From contig NZ_CP042425.1 of the NCBI RefSeq assembly GCF_008254045.1, positions 7,082,163 to 7,146,162 on the forward strand: DNA of 64,000 nucleotides. Direction: 5' to 3'. Positions within the stretch are counted from its first letter, which is position 1. Each line of letters opens with the position of its first letter. Positions 27,647 to 35,607 of the stretch are shown here, in pieces. Both the position numbers and the translations under genes were made by a program. Below the pieces are notes generated by a model. That model was given only the letters and a program-made list of their open reading frames with translations, was not told the DNA's origin and searched no databases. This DNA comes from Limnoglobus roseus. Lineage in GTDB: Bacteria > Planctomycetota > Planctomycetia > Gemmatales > Gemmataceae.

Positions 27647-27668
27647 CACCCTCTCCGGCAACCAGCGT

Positions 27669-28142
27669 TCATCCCCATCTACAGCCGTAATTGCTACAAT
27701 CGGGCGGTCTGGCCCCGCGTTTCTTGTAATGGCACTCCTTTGCCCGGTGTTGGTGTCGCCGCCGCCACGCCGACCACGCCAGCACCCCTTCGACTTCCGG
27801 CACGAACGCCCACACGAGCTTGAGAAGTAGTTTCCGCACTTCGGGCACGCTCAGGCGGATCAGGCGCGCGCCCCCTTTTTCTGTCGGCCCGGCGGCACCC
27901 GCGACCGGATCACGCCGACCACGGCCAGGGCGAACAGGCTGAGCGTCACATGCCGGTGCCAACCGGCCCAAGACCGCACCTCGTACTCGTCGAGCCCGCA
28001 GTCCCCCTTGGCCAACTCGAAGCACTCCTCGACGACCCACCGCTTGCCGGCGACCGCGACGAGTTCGGCCAGGACCGCCGCCGGCCGCCCGCTGCACACG
28101 AAGTACGACACGTCGGCCGGGTCGGAGGTGCTCCGGCGGATC
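27669..28142 (-). pseudogene. IS701-like transposase, C-terminal remnant with frameshift
   Basis: One frame (ending 27860) reads VSYFVCSGRPAAVLAELV, then RWVVEECFELAKGDCGLDEY and VRSWAGWHRHVTLSLFALA, the IS701-family C-terminal core with its catalytic Glu. The final part (VPEVRKLLLKLVWAF ... CHYKKR) lies in another frame, so a frameshift separates them near 27870. The N-terminal half is absent. Inactive. Confidence 0.75.
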
Positions 28143-28415
28143 GACAAGTTGCGAGAGGCGGAGGTTGAAGTTAACGAGCCAGTGGCAGCTACCGTGCCTG
28201 ACATATCTCCAGAAACGAGGCGATGGGCAACGGTGCTCCCGGCCCCAATCGTACGACTCGAAGTCGCGCGGGAACTGACCGTGGGTGAGCGGCTTGTTCC
28301 GGTTGGCGAGGGTGAACTTGCTGAAGTCGCGGACAAGTACGGCGTTCAGCTTTCGGTCCGCGAGGTGGAGCTCGATCCGTTTGGTCCAGTGTCGCTGAAA
28401 ATCGTAGTAATGCAT
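28143..28415 (-). pseudogene. Fragment of an unrecognised conserved protein
   Basis: From an ATG at 28415 about 90 residues read MHYYDFQRHWTKRIELHLA, then a central NKPLTHGQFPRDF and HGSCHWLVNFNLRLSQLV, a well-biased protein sequence. It runs without a stop into the IS701 remnant, so its C-terminus was lost when that element inserted or recombined. No family name can be given. Confidence 0.5.
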
Positions 28416-28555
28416 CGGGCGACGGTGGCGCAGTTCTGCGAACGTGGTCAAGAGAAAGCGCGTTTGCTGCAGGGAGCGGAGTGGTCTGAGCGGTGGGGCG
28501 GACGCGCCGCTTGACTCCGATTCTCTTCCGCCGTGTCCCCGTTGTTCCGTCGGCC

Positions 28556-28705
28556 CGGACGAACCACATGGAGCGATACTGGTGTACCCTGCGACAGCGG
28601 TGCGGGCGGTTCGTCCGGAAGACGCTGTCCTTCTCCAAGTGCCCACTCAACCACATCGGGGCCGTATGGTATTTCCTCCAACTCTATAACTCATCACGCG
28701 GGTGA
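28556..28705 (+). pseudogene. IS1-family transposase, C-terminal fragment
   Basis: About 49 codons read TNHMERYWCTLRQR, RFVRKTLSFSKCPLNHIGA and VWYFLQLYN before a stop, the end of an InsB-like IS1 transposase including the conserved ERxxxxLR segment. The rest is absent. It overlaps the 3' end of the opposite-strand hydrolase gene. Confidence 0.75.
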
Positions 28706-30827
28706 GACCACTACCCCCTCCTCGAACTCCGCCCCAGGGGGGGCAATCGGTGCTCGCACCCCCTGGCCGGCGACGACCCCGAGCCGCTCCGCCATCAAGT
28801 CGTCGAACTGCCGCCCAGCCGGCGAACTGCGTCCAGCTGTCGGCCTCATTCGCCAACTCCTCCCCCACCGTCTTCCGCCCGGTGCCGTTGGCTCGCGCCG
28901 TCGACGCCCGCATGGTGTGGACGTTGGCGTGCCGCCCGCCGGGCAGGTCGGTGCGGAGTTCCGTGTGCCCGATGCCTGCAACGGCGACCTGTGATTCCAC
29001 CCACGGGACCACCTTCTCCACCCACTTGGAGGCGTGTTCCCGCAGGCCCGGCCCGCTGAAGTGGACGTCCTTGCCGCGGGCGTCCCGCCACTCCCCCTTG
29101 AGCGCGTCGGAGTCTGGTCCTTCGAGGGCGAGTTTGTCCCTCCACAGCGACGCTTGGGCGTCGCGGATGTCGGCCGACCCCTCGTCGTCGGGTCCGTGGT
29201 AGCTCGCCCGGGCGACGAACCACGGCGCGTCCCAGCCGATGTCATTGCGGGTGTCGCGGATCAGCTTCTCCAGGTACTCGCAGTACAGCTTGCCCGAGAG
29301 GGTGCGGGTGGCGTCCTTCTGGTTGGCGTCGCTCTCCCCCTGGTGCCAGAGCACCGCCCGGAAGCCGTTCGGGCCGAGCGCCTTCATTCGATCCCGGAAC
29401 GTGGCGTAGATGTCGCCCTTGCTCTCCCAGGCGTTGCCGGCCTTCGTCACATTGGCTTCGATGGTCGGCGGGTTGGGGAACGTCGCCCCTTTCGGCAGCC
29501 ACTCCCGCACGCTCGTCGCCCCCACCCCGCACGCCACCAGCCCGACCGGCACGCCGAACTTCTCGGCGACAGCGTCGCCGAACGGCGGGAGGAAGCTGCC
29601 GCCGGCGCCGCTGGCCCCCGGCTGCGGGTCGTCGGCGAGCTGCCAGTCGATGCCGTCGAATGCACTCACCCGCTTCGTCTTCGTGGCCTGCTTCTCCGCC
29701 CCGTGGTTGGCCGAGTTCGACTGGCCGGCGACGACGAACACCTCGCCCACGCCCACCCTCTCCACACCCGCCTCGGCCACCGGTTGGCCCTTCCCCACCG
29801 CCCGCACGCCGAGCGTGTACCATCCGCCGGCCGGTAGTTCGACCTTGGCGTCGAACGTGCCGGCTTTGAAGACCGCGTCGAGCTTCCGCCACTCCCCCGG
29901 CCGGGCCGCGGTTCCGACGCGGCACTCCAACCCGTCGGCAGTTTTTGCGGCATCGCCGAGTCTGCCCGTCACTCGCACTGCGCCGACGTTCTTGGCGTCC
30001 CGCTGCACCACCTGGTACGGCCGCGGGGAGTCGAGCCGCAGCCCGACCCCGGCCTGGTCCGTCAAGAAGTCCACCAGCTCGCGGCAGCGGAAAAAGCCCA
30101 GCCACATGTTGTGACCCTGCCCCGGCGGGACGACCAGCGTCATCGCCCCGCCCAGCTCCGCGTACCGCCCCTTCACCCGCCCGCTGTTCGCCTCCAGCGG
30201 TACGACCTTGTCCGCGTTGCCGTGGATGGCGAACAGCGGCACCTTCGCCTTCGCCAACCCCGCCAGTCGATCCAGCGGGTTGAACTCCGCCAGACGCCGC
30301 TCCAACTCCTCCGCCTTCAGTCCGTAGGCCCCGGCCGCCTTCGCCACGCTGGGGTAACTGGCGAGGTCGCACACGGGGTAGATGCCGGCGAACCCGCCCA
30401 CTTTCTCGGGGTTGGTCGCCGCCCATGAGAGCGTCTGTAGCCCGCCGCGGCTGCGGCCGAGCAGCACCGGCCGTGGCGAGTACCCGCGGCGGGTCATTTC
30501 CGTGTAGAGCGTGTCGAACACCTTGTTCCCGGCCGGGCTGCCATAGGACTCGCCGGCGTCGATGCCCGCCACCGCGATGCCGGCCGCCCGGAACCGCTTG
30601 AACATCCAGGCCTCTTCCGGGCCGGGCAGGTTCGGCAGGGTCGGGGCGTACCACACCCACGGCTTCGTTTTGGCGTGCGGGTCAGCCGTGGCCGGGATGA
30701 GGAAGGCGGTGCGGCCGTCGAGCGCGAACACCTCGCCGGGTAGGGGGAGCGACTTCTTCGGCGGATCGGCGGCCGTCGTCGCGACGAAGAACAACAGCGC
30801 GGACACGATCGTGGAGAGGTATTTCAT
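28647..30827 (-). CDS. Secreted alpha/beta hydrolase fused to SASA esterase domain
   Basis: A 726-residue protein. Signal peptide about 1-20 (TTAAD). Residues 40-260 are an alpha/beta-hydrolase with nucleophile elbow LLGRSRGGLQ, a DKVVPLEANSGRV segment and GQGHNMW as catalytic His. Residues about 360-600 are a SASA/GDSL-type carbohydrate esterase: VVAGQSNSANHG with Ser nucleophile and LWHQGESDA. The pair suggests deacetylation of complex polysaccharides outside the cytoplasm. The last ~110 residues (after WVESQ) are arginine/glycine-rich and unlike either domain, and run into the IS1 fragment, so the native stop was probably lost. Confidence 0.8.
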   Translation of the reverse strand: MKYLSTIVSALLFFVATTAADPPKKSLPLPGEVFALDGRTAFLIPATADPHAKTKPWVWYAPTLPNLPGPEEAWMFKRFRAAGIAVAGIDAGESYGSPAGNKVFDTLYTEMTRRGYSPRPVLLGRSRGGLQTLSWAATNPEKVGGFAGIYPVCDLASYPSVAKAAGAYGLKAEELERRLAEFNPLDRLAGLAKAKVPLFAIHGNADKVVPLEANSGRVKGRYAELGGAMTLVVPPGQGHNMWLGFFRCRELVDFLTDQAGVGLRLDSPRPYQVVQRDAKNVGAVRVTGRLGDAAKTADGLECRVGTAARPGEWRKLDAVFKAGTFDAKVELPAGGWYTLGVRAVGKGQPVAEAGVERVGVGEVFVVAGQSNSANHGAEKQATKTKRVSAFDGIDWQLADDPQPGASGAGGSFLPPFGDAVAEKFGVPVGLVACGVGATSVREWLPKGATFPNPPTIEANVTKAGNAWESKGDIYATFRDRMKALGPNGFRAVLWHQGESDANQKDATRTLSGKLYCEYLEKLIRDTRNDIGWDAPWFVARASYHGPDDEGSADIRDAQASLWRDKLALEGPDSDALKGEWRDARGKDVHFSGPGLREHASKWVEKVVPWVESQVAVAGIGHTELRTDLPGGRHANVHTMRASTARANGTGRKTVGEELANEADSWTQFAGWAAVRRLDGGAARGRRRPGGASTDCPPWGGVRGGGSGLTRVMSYRVGGNTIRPRCG

Positions 30828-30899
30828 GGTCGGACCTGGAGCGATCGGCGGGACGAGGGTGGTTCCCGACGGTTATCTTAAGCCGCACGCCGCGAAGGC

Positions 30900-31049
30900 C
30901 AGAGCGGGTGGTTTTGCTCGTTCACCAAGACCGGTCTCCGATACGCCCAACCGCCGACCGACCTCGGCGACGGACAGGTGCTGGTCGGTGATCATCTGGA
31001 CTGCCTAGAGCTTGAACTCCGGTGTGTAGATGGTTCGCTTGTTGGCCAT
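30900..31049 (-). pseudogene. IS3-family OrfA remnant with internal amber stop
   Basis: From ATG 31049 the frame reads MANKRTIYTPEFKL, then TAG (31005-31007) where OrfA proteins usually have Gln, then AVQMITDQHLSVAEVGRRLG. Similarity fades after about 50 codons. OrfB is absent. Confidence 0.75.
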
Positions 31050-31392
31050 CGGTGTTGCCTTCGGGTTGATGGAGTTTACATCGCTCTCCTGTTGTTCACC
31101 AAACCTGGGGAGGCTCACTAGCCGACAGTAGAACGTACCGCCCCACAGCTGTACGGCGTGTCCGCACCTTCGCCAACTATGCCGGTTCCCAAAAGTCCCG
31201 TTTGTACCGGTGGCCCGTCGGAGTGAGAAACAAAGACGTAGAAGCATTTCACAGTATTTCACACAACACCCCCGGATTTCACATTTCCAAGTAATCCCAT
31301 GCAAGGCATGTCGACTTATGCAACGATAGGTGGTAGCATCGAAATGCTGGGAAATTAGTCGTTCGTGATTCCCAAGAAGGTGTTTAGCAATC
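31050..31392. other. Lower-GC intergenic stretch before the att repeat
   Basis: About 340 bases, noticeably more AT-rich than the flanks and without a convincing gene. It does not contain the 5' half of the tRNA-Met whose 3' half starts at 31393. Confidence 0.45.
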
Positions 31393-31448
31393 GTTTCATA
31401 AGCGATGGGTCGCCGGTTCAAACCCGGCCTCCGCTACTCAAAGAACCC
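31393..31448 (+). repeat. att repeat, left copy: tRNA-Met(CAT) 3' half
   Basis: A 56-base sequence identical to 62016-62071. It holds anticodon loop TTCATAA (CAT), stem strand GCGAT, variable GGGTC, T arm GCCGG-TTCAAAC-CCGGC, acceptor strand CTCCGCT, discriminator A, and the beginning of the terminator. Upstream ATCGT can still pair with GCGAT, but no D arm or 5' acceptor (AGCGGAG) follows, so the tRNA is incomplete. Direct repeats of a tRNA 3' half are the usual product of integrase-mediated insertion. Confidence 0.85.
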
Positions 31449-31471
31449 TCGGGTAACACCGGGGGTTTTTT
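31444..31471 (+). terminator. Intrinsic terminator behind the left att copy
   Basis: A 9-bp stem with one G-T pair (AACCCTCGG with CCGGGGGTT), loop GTAACA, and a T6 tract at 31466-31471. It begins inside the shared 56-base repeat but differs from the terminator behind the right copy. Confidence 0.75.
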
Positions 31472-31528
31472 CGTATCTTCCTCGAAAGCAAGGGTTTACA
31501 ACTAGCCCACACTTCAAAGACCCTTCAA

Positions 31529-31577
31529 GACAATGTCATTTGCCGTCATGCTTTGCCATCCAAAGTCAGACATTGTC
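31529..31577. repeat. Inverted pair GACAATGTC / GACATTGTC
   Basis: A 9-mer at 31529-31537 is the exact reverse complement of 31569-31577, 31 bases apart. It lies between the att repeat and the iteron cluster, upstream of the divergent helix-turn-helix gene, so it may be an operator or recombination-factor site. Confidence 0.5.
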
Positions 31578-31582
31578 ACGAA

Positions 31583-31667
31583 ATAAAGGGACCATAAAGG
31601 GACCAAAAACGGGACCAACTGCCGATAAAGGGACCGCAAGGAGTTAGCGGTCGAAAAAAGGGGGACC
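31583..31667 (+). repeat. Iteron-like cluster, ATAAAGGGACC x3 plus two variants
   Basis: Three identical 11-mers at 31583-31593, 31594-31604 and 31625-31635, plus variants AAACGGGACC (31607-31616) and AAAGGGGGACC (31657-31667), all in one orientation within 85 bases. They lie about 140 bases from the att repeat. Candidates are integrase arm-type sites, replication iterons or operators for the adjacent helix-turn-helix protein. Confidence 0.65.
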
Positions 31668-31673
31668 AGAAAT

Positions 31674-32096
31674 TCACGCGGCTGTCGTATAACGTTCTGG
31701 GCGTCGGGCGGAAGTTGGCCGAGGGTGCCGACGCCAATACTCGCGGCCAGTCACACCGCCCTTCCTTCCCGCAGGCGTCCGACCCCGCAAGTACCTACTC
31801 ACGTCCGCCTGCGTGATGCCGTAGTGATCGGCAATGTCTACCTGACGCATCCCGCCGTTCCACATCCCACGCATTACCTCGATGTCCTCGGCAGTGTATC
31901 GGGCGACTCCCAACGGCACCCGCGACCGCCAGAACTTGCGGATCACGTCGGCGTCGGCGGCAGAGTAGTACATCCTCGACAGATACTGGACGGAAGGGCT
32001 AGGCAAGTGACCGGCAAGGGCGTGGTGGTAGAGGCCCGTGTAACACGTTCCCAGTTCGCGGGCGAGATAGGCCAGAGTGAAGAGATGAGGCGGCAT
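31674..32096 (-). CDS. Helix-turn-helix DNA-binding protein
   Basis: About 140 residues. The N-terminal half (FTLAYLARELGTCYTGLYHH ... MYYSAADADVIRKFW) looks like a MerR/excisionase-type winged helix. The C-terminal half has a second helix-turn-helix (RQVDIADHYGITQADVSRYLRG), then a basic tail. The Shine-Dalgarno is weak (AAGGG two bases before ATG), so the start is uncertain. Its 3' end lies next to the iteron cluster at 31583-31667, so it could control the element's excision or copy state; that is inference. Confidence 0.6.
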   Translation of the reverse strand: MPPHLFTLAYLARELGTCYTGLYHHALAGHLPSPSVQYLSRMYYSAADADVIRKFWRSRVPLGVARYTAEDIEVMRGMWNGGMRQVDIADHYGITQADVSRYLRGRTPAGRKGGVTGREYWRRHPRPTSARRPERYTTAA

Positions 32097-32217
32097 CCCT
32101 TATCGTAGTCGCGAGCGTTGCGGAAAATTGGCGGCAAAAGCGTTCTGGCCACTTCGGAACGATCAAGCTATCGTCCGGCAGAGTTGCGGGATCAGACTTC
32201 CGTCATGGGCAGCCGTT

Positions 32218-32817
32218 ATGCGTTGTGCAATCGTGACACTGCTTGTCGTTAGTATGGTGGCGTGTCATTCTCGTGCGCCGTCGCCACCCCCGGACACCAG
32301 CCTACCCCAACCGCCTGCCACCGGGGATCAGCAAGACACGCCCCGCAACAACGACAAGCCAAAGCCAGCGGAGTACAACGAGACGTTCACACTCCACATG
32401 GGCTTTGACTCGGCAAGTGATGACCGGGTGCTGTTGGCGGGGACGTACCACGATTGCACCGTGCATAGCAGTCTAACTGGGCAGAGCCTCGGCTTGTTCT
32501 TGTCCCTGCACTCGGACGGCACTTACGAAGTGGAGAATCGGAGCGAGTGCGGGATGGGGTGCGCAAAGGTGAACGGGACGTGGGAAGTCAAAGACCAAGT
32601 CATTACGTTCACTGAGATAAAGGAATTCGGGTTCCTGAAAGGTCACTTTACCCGAATCCATGTCCTGAAACACCAGGGCCACACGCTACTCGTTCGGGAG
32701 CAGGCTCGGCCAATGGTTGACAGGGATGGCGTTGGCCCCCAAAGCAAATACTCTTGCCTGCGTAAGTCCGACGCCGAATACATTTTTGAAACGAAGGGCG
32801 ATAAAGTGTCGGAGTAG
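32218..32817 (+). CDS. Putative lipoprotein
   Basis: About 199 residues from ATG 32218: MRCAIVTLLVVSMVACHS is a lipoprotein signal with Cys at 16. A Pro/Asp/Lys-rich linker (20-50) follows, then a compact domain (GTYHDCTVHSSLTGQSLGLF ... FSLHSDGTYEVENR-like, CGMGCAKVNGTWEV) resembling lipocalin-like or copper-resistance NlpE-type beta barrels in pattern only. Divergent from the helix-turn-helix gene. The truncated transposase reads over its 3' end. Confidence 0.6.
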   Translation: MRCAIVTLLVVSMVACHSRAPSPPPDTSLPQPPATGDQQDTPRNNDKPKPAEYNETFTLHMGFDSASDDRVLLAGTYHDCTVHSSLTGQSLGLFLSLHSDGTYEVENRSECGMGCAKVNGTWEVKDQVITFTEIKEFGFLKGHFTRIHVLKHQGHTLLVREQARPMVDRDGVGPQSKYSCLRKSDAEYIFETKGDKVSE

Positions 32818-32820
32818 ACG

Positions 32821-33506
32821 CCGTCAGCATCCTGCAAGACTTCGTCCGCCTGTCCGCCATTCCGATGGCCGGTCTTGAAACGCAGTTCGCCATCGACGGC
32901 ACGGGGTTCAGCGGTGCGAGGTACGAGAAGTGGTTCGATGAGAAGTGGGGCACGCAGGAGTCGCAGTCGGCGTGGGTGAAGCTGCACGCCGTCGTCGGCA
33001 CCCGGACCAACGTCGTCGCCGCGTGCGTCGTCACCGACAAAGAGCAGCACGACAGCCCGATGCTCCCGCAACTGATTGCCGAAGCGGCGAAGACGTTCGA
33101 CGTGAAGGAATTGTCGGCCGACAAGGCGTACTGCGGGCGGGACAACTTCGCGGCCACCGACGCCATCGGCGCGGCCTTCTACCCGGCGTTCAAGAGGAAC
33201 GCGACCGGGGCTGTCGGCGGTTCCTACGCGAAGGCATTCCACGCCTTCCAGATGAACAAGGAAGAGTACGAACAGCACTACCACCGCCGGAGCAACGTGG
33301 AGGCGACGTTCAGCGCCATCAAGCGGAAGTTCGGCGAATGCACCCGCGCGAAGAACGACAACACGATGAAGGCCGAAGTTCTCGCAAAGGTCGTCTGCCA
33401 CAACATCTGCACCGTGATCGGCACGGCCTATGAACTGGGCGTCGCGCCGATGATCGGGCTGAACGGCTGCACAAATAATCCGCCCGCTGCACATTTAATG
33501 GCCTGA
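32821..33506 (+). pseudogene. DDE transposase (IS4/IS5-like), N-terminally truncated
   Basis: About 213 residues of the catalytic part: Asp in QFAIDGTGFSG, Asp in LSADKAYCGRDN, Glu in RRSNVEATFSAIKRKFG. The frame stays open upstream across the lipoprotein stop (SILQDFVRLSAIP), so the start and N-terminal domain are missing. No terminal repeats were found. Probably inactive. Confidence 0.8.
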
Positions 33507-34206
33507 GGGGGGATTAAATGTGCAAAGTCCCCTCATCGTATACGTCCGTGAGCATGGGTCCGGGTCAGTTGCGTGGGGTGATTGACCAAACGAGGAAGCA
33601 GTTTGATTTTTGCCACTCGCCCCCCAAAATGGCCAGAGGCATACGCACGACACCTGGTTGCGGGAGTCAAACGACTTCCGTTGCAGCCGGTGCACGTAGG
33701 CGGCCTGTCGGACAGCAGTTCCTTGTGTGTCGCTGGCGACCGCCGAGCCGACACGATTCGCTCCACCTCCGCCCATTTCTCGGCGAATTGCGCTTCCCAC
33801 AGGTCGACCGTCACCGCGAACGCCCGCGTCAGTGGTTTCCAGTCGTAAGCCAACGGCTCCGGGTCGGCAAGACTGGGCGAGCAACTCCCGGCGGCACTCG
33901 TCCGTCCACAAGCAGTCGAGTCGGCGCAGTTACTAAGACCATGCCGGCGAGGCCGAACAACGGACTGAGCCCACGGGCCGCCCAGCCAAGTCGGACGGCT
34001 TCTTCCGCGGGTGCTGCAACCGCAGGGCTGAAGTGGTGCTGTTGACCAAGCGGCGCAGCAGGAAGTTGGCCTCGGTCGGACGTGGTGAATCGACGGGACT
34101 TGATTGGCCGCGGGTTGGAGAATCTATCGCCGTCTGCTATACATCCGTGAAGGCCTGCCCGGCACGTTGTTCAAGAACGAACTCGCGTCCCGACCCGGAG
34201 GACTCC
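33507..34206. other. 700-base stretch with at most a gene fragment
   Basis: A minus-strand frame (33533-33853) reads DWKPLTRAFAVTVDLWEAQF and EKWAEVERIVSARR with good codon bias for about 50 codons, then loses it. It may be a fragment of an unrecognised protein. The rest, up to the terS2 start, shows nothing. Confidence 0.35.
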
Positions 34207-34959
34207 ATGGACCCACAGCTCGAAAAGTCTGATGCGGGCGATAACCCGACTAGCAATACGCCGGCAATGGCTATCGCCCCACCGGGAAAGAAGGGCCGAT
34301 CGAAGTTCGCGTGGACGCCGGAACGGAAGGAGTTTTGCCGGCTCTACGTCCAGACGCACAACGGCGCCGAATCCTATCGCCGATCGCATGGGTCGACAGA
34401 TGCGAACGGTCGCGAACTCCTCTACCAAACGCTAGCAAAGCGGGGTGAAAGGCTGCTTCGGCACCCCGCGATCCAGGCCGAGATTTGGTCGAAAGAAGGC
34501 CCGTTTTGGCGATTGTTCCCGCTCTCGATCGACGGCCTGCTGGCCGAAGCGGCAAAACTCACCTTCTCGAACATGGGCGATTACTTCGATTTCTCGGGCG
34601 AACACATTACGCTCAAGAAGGCGAACCAGATTACCCGTCACCAGCAAGGGGCGATCCAGCACCTCAAGGTGAAGACGCGACGGGTCAAGAAGGTGATTGG
34701 GGAGGACCCGAGCGGCAAACCGATCTATCAGGAGACGGTCACGCAATCCGTGGATCTGAAACTGTACCCGAAGACGAAGTCGTGGGAGATGCTAGCCAAG
34801 GTACTGGGTATCGGCTCCCCGCGGGACGTCATGGAAACGCTCCTTGAGAAGTTGCCCCCCGAACTGAGAGTCCAGGTCGCGACGATCCTCCTCGCGGCGA
34901 TGGAATCAGAAGAAGCCCGGGAAAGAAGTAAGCGTAAAATGACTGTCACTGCAAACTGA
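34207..34959 (+). CDS. terS: Second phage terminase small subunit (TerS paralogue)
   Basis: About 250 residues from ATG 34207, preceded by CGGAGGA. Same order as the 6092-6766 protein: helix-turn-helix (about 38-95, AWTPERKEFCRLYVQTHNGA), MGDYFDF near residue 137, a QGAIQHLKVKTRRV strand, DLKLYPKTKSWEMLAKVLGI, and a C-terminal LPPELRVQVATILL that parallels LPLELQHRVAEVLR in the first. A family Terminase_2 DNA-packaging adaptor. Again there is no TerL or structural gene nearby. The next gene, 20 bases on, is a truncated defence protein. Confidence 0.78.
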   Translation: MDPQLEKSDAGDNPTSNTPAMAIAPPGKKGRSKFAWTPERKEFCRLYVQTHNGAESYRRSHGSTDANGRELLYQTLAKRGERLLRHPAIQAEIWSKEGPFWRLFPLSIDGLLAEAAKLTFSNMGDYFDFSGEHITLKKANQITRHQQGAIQHLKVKTRRVKKVIGEDPSGKPIYQETVTQSVDLKLYPKTKSWEMLAKVLGIGSPRDVMETLLEKLPPELRVQVATILLAAMESEEARERSKRKMTVTAN

Positions 34960-34979
34960 CGCCACTCAAGGCCCAAGAC

Positions 34980-35302
34980 GTGAATCCCCTTCTCACGGCC
35001 ACCCAACTCGTGCATTGGGCCGACACCTGGCCGGCCCAAGACGCGTTGCCCCTCCTCGTCCGCCGACTGATTCTGGGACGAATCGACCCGCTCCACATCG
35101 ATTTCCCCGCCGGGGATTCCATCAACCGGCCCGGCTACGACGGCTTGCTCCGCACGGCCGAAGCGTCGTCGTTCATCCCCGCCGGGCAGTCGGTGTGGGA
35201 GTTCGGCGCCGAGAACAACCCCAAAAGGAAGGCCAACGAAGATTACTCGTCCCGCACCAAAACGCCGCGGACCGTCACGCCCGCCGAGACGACGTTCGAG
35301 TT
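34980..35302 (+). pseudogene. Avs/STAND-like defence protein, N-terminal fragment
   Basis: About 108 codons from a GTG. The pattern PLLVRRLILGRIDPLHIDFP, GDSINRPGYDGLL, IPAGQSVWEFG and KRKANEDYSSRTKTP matches the N-terminal domain of large bacterial anti-phage NTPase (STAND/Avs-type) and nuclease-NTPase proteins as I recall them. Those continue for over 1000 residues with a P-loop; here the match stops at TPAETTFE and switches to an IS4-family transposase remnant. So the gene is truncated. It is 20 bases behind terS2, the slot where PICI-type satellites carry defence genes. Confidence 0.6.
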
Positions 35303-35567
35303 GGCGTACCGCGTGGGCCGGCCGGGATTTCTGGTCTGGGCGGTGACCCTGGTCACGACTTTGCCCTACCCGGCCGCCGCGGTGAGCGCATTGTGCAGCG
35401 CGCGAAGGGGAGTCGTAGCCGACCTGGCGCATGTGAAGACGACGTTCGGGATAGACGTGTTGAAGTGTGGGACGGCGGCGGGCATGTTATAGGAGTTGAC
35501 GGCCTTCGCGTTGGTGCTGGACCGGGTGCGGGTGGTGATGCGCGAAGCCGCGAGGCGTGAATGGTAA
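35303..35567 (+). pseudogene. IS4-family transposase, C-terminal remnant
   Basis: In frame with the defence fragment, the sequence reads LAYRVGRPGFLVWAVTLVTTL, then DLAHVKTTFGIDVLKC, TAG at 35490-35492, and ELTAFALVLDRVRVVMREAA to a stop at 35565-35567. This is a transposase C-terminus with an internal amber in place of the usual Lys and a small deletion after LVTTL. Inactive. Confidence 0.75.
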
Positions 35568-35607
35568 TCAGCATCTGAGGTGTCATCGCCATCAGCGAGT
35601 GCAGGGT

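Noticed and set aside
26504..27661. Long arginine/proline-rich frames on both strands over IS110
   Set aside because: The IS110 transposase frame has the DEDD and Transposase_20 motifs; the others are shadows.
31320..31425. A complete tRNA-Met at the left att copy
   Set aside because: The D arm and 5' acceptor strand matching CTCCGCT are missing upstream, so only the 3' half is present.
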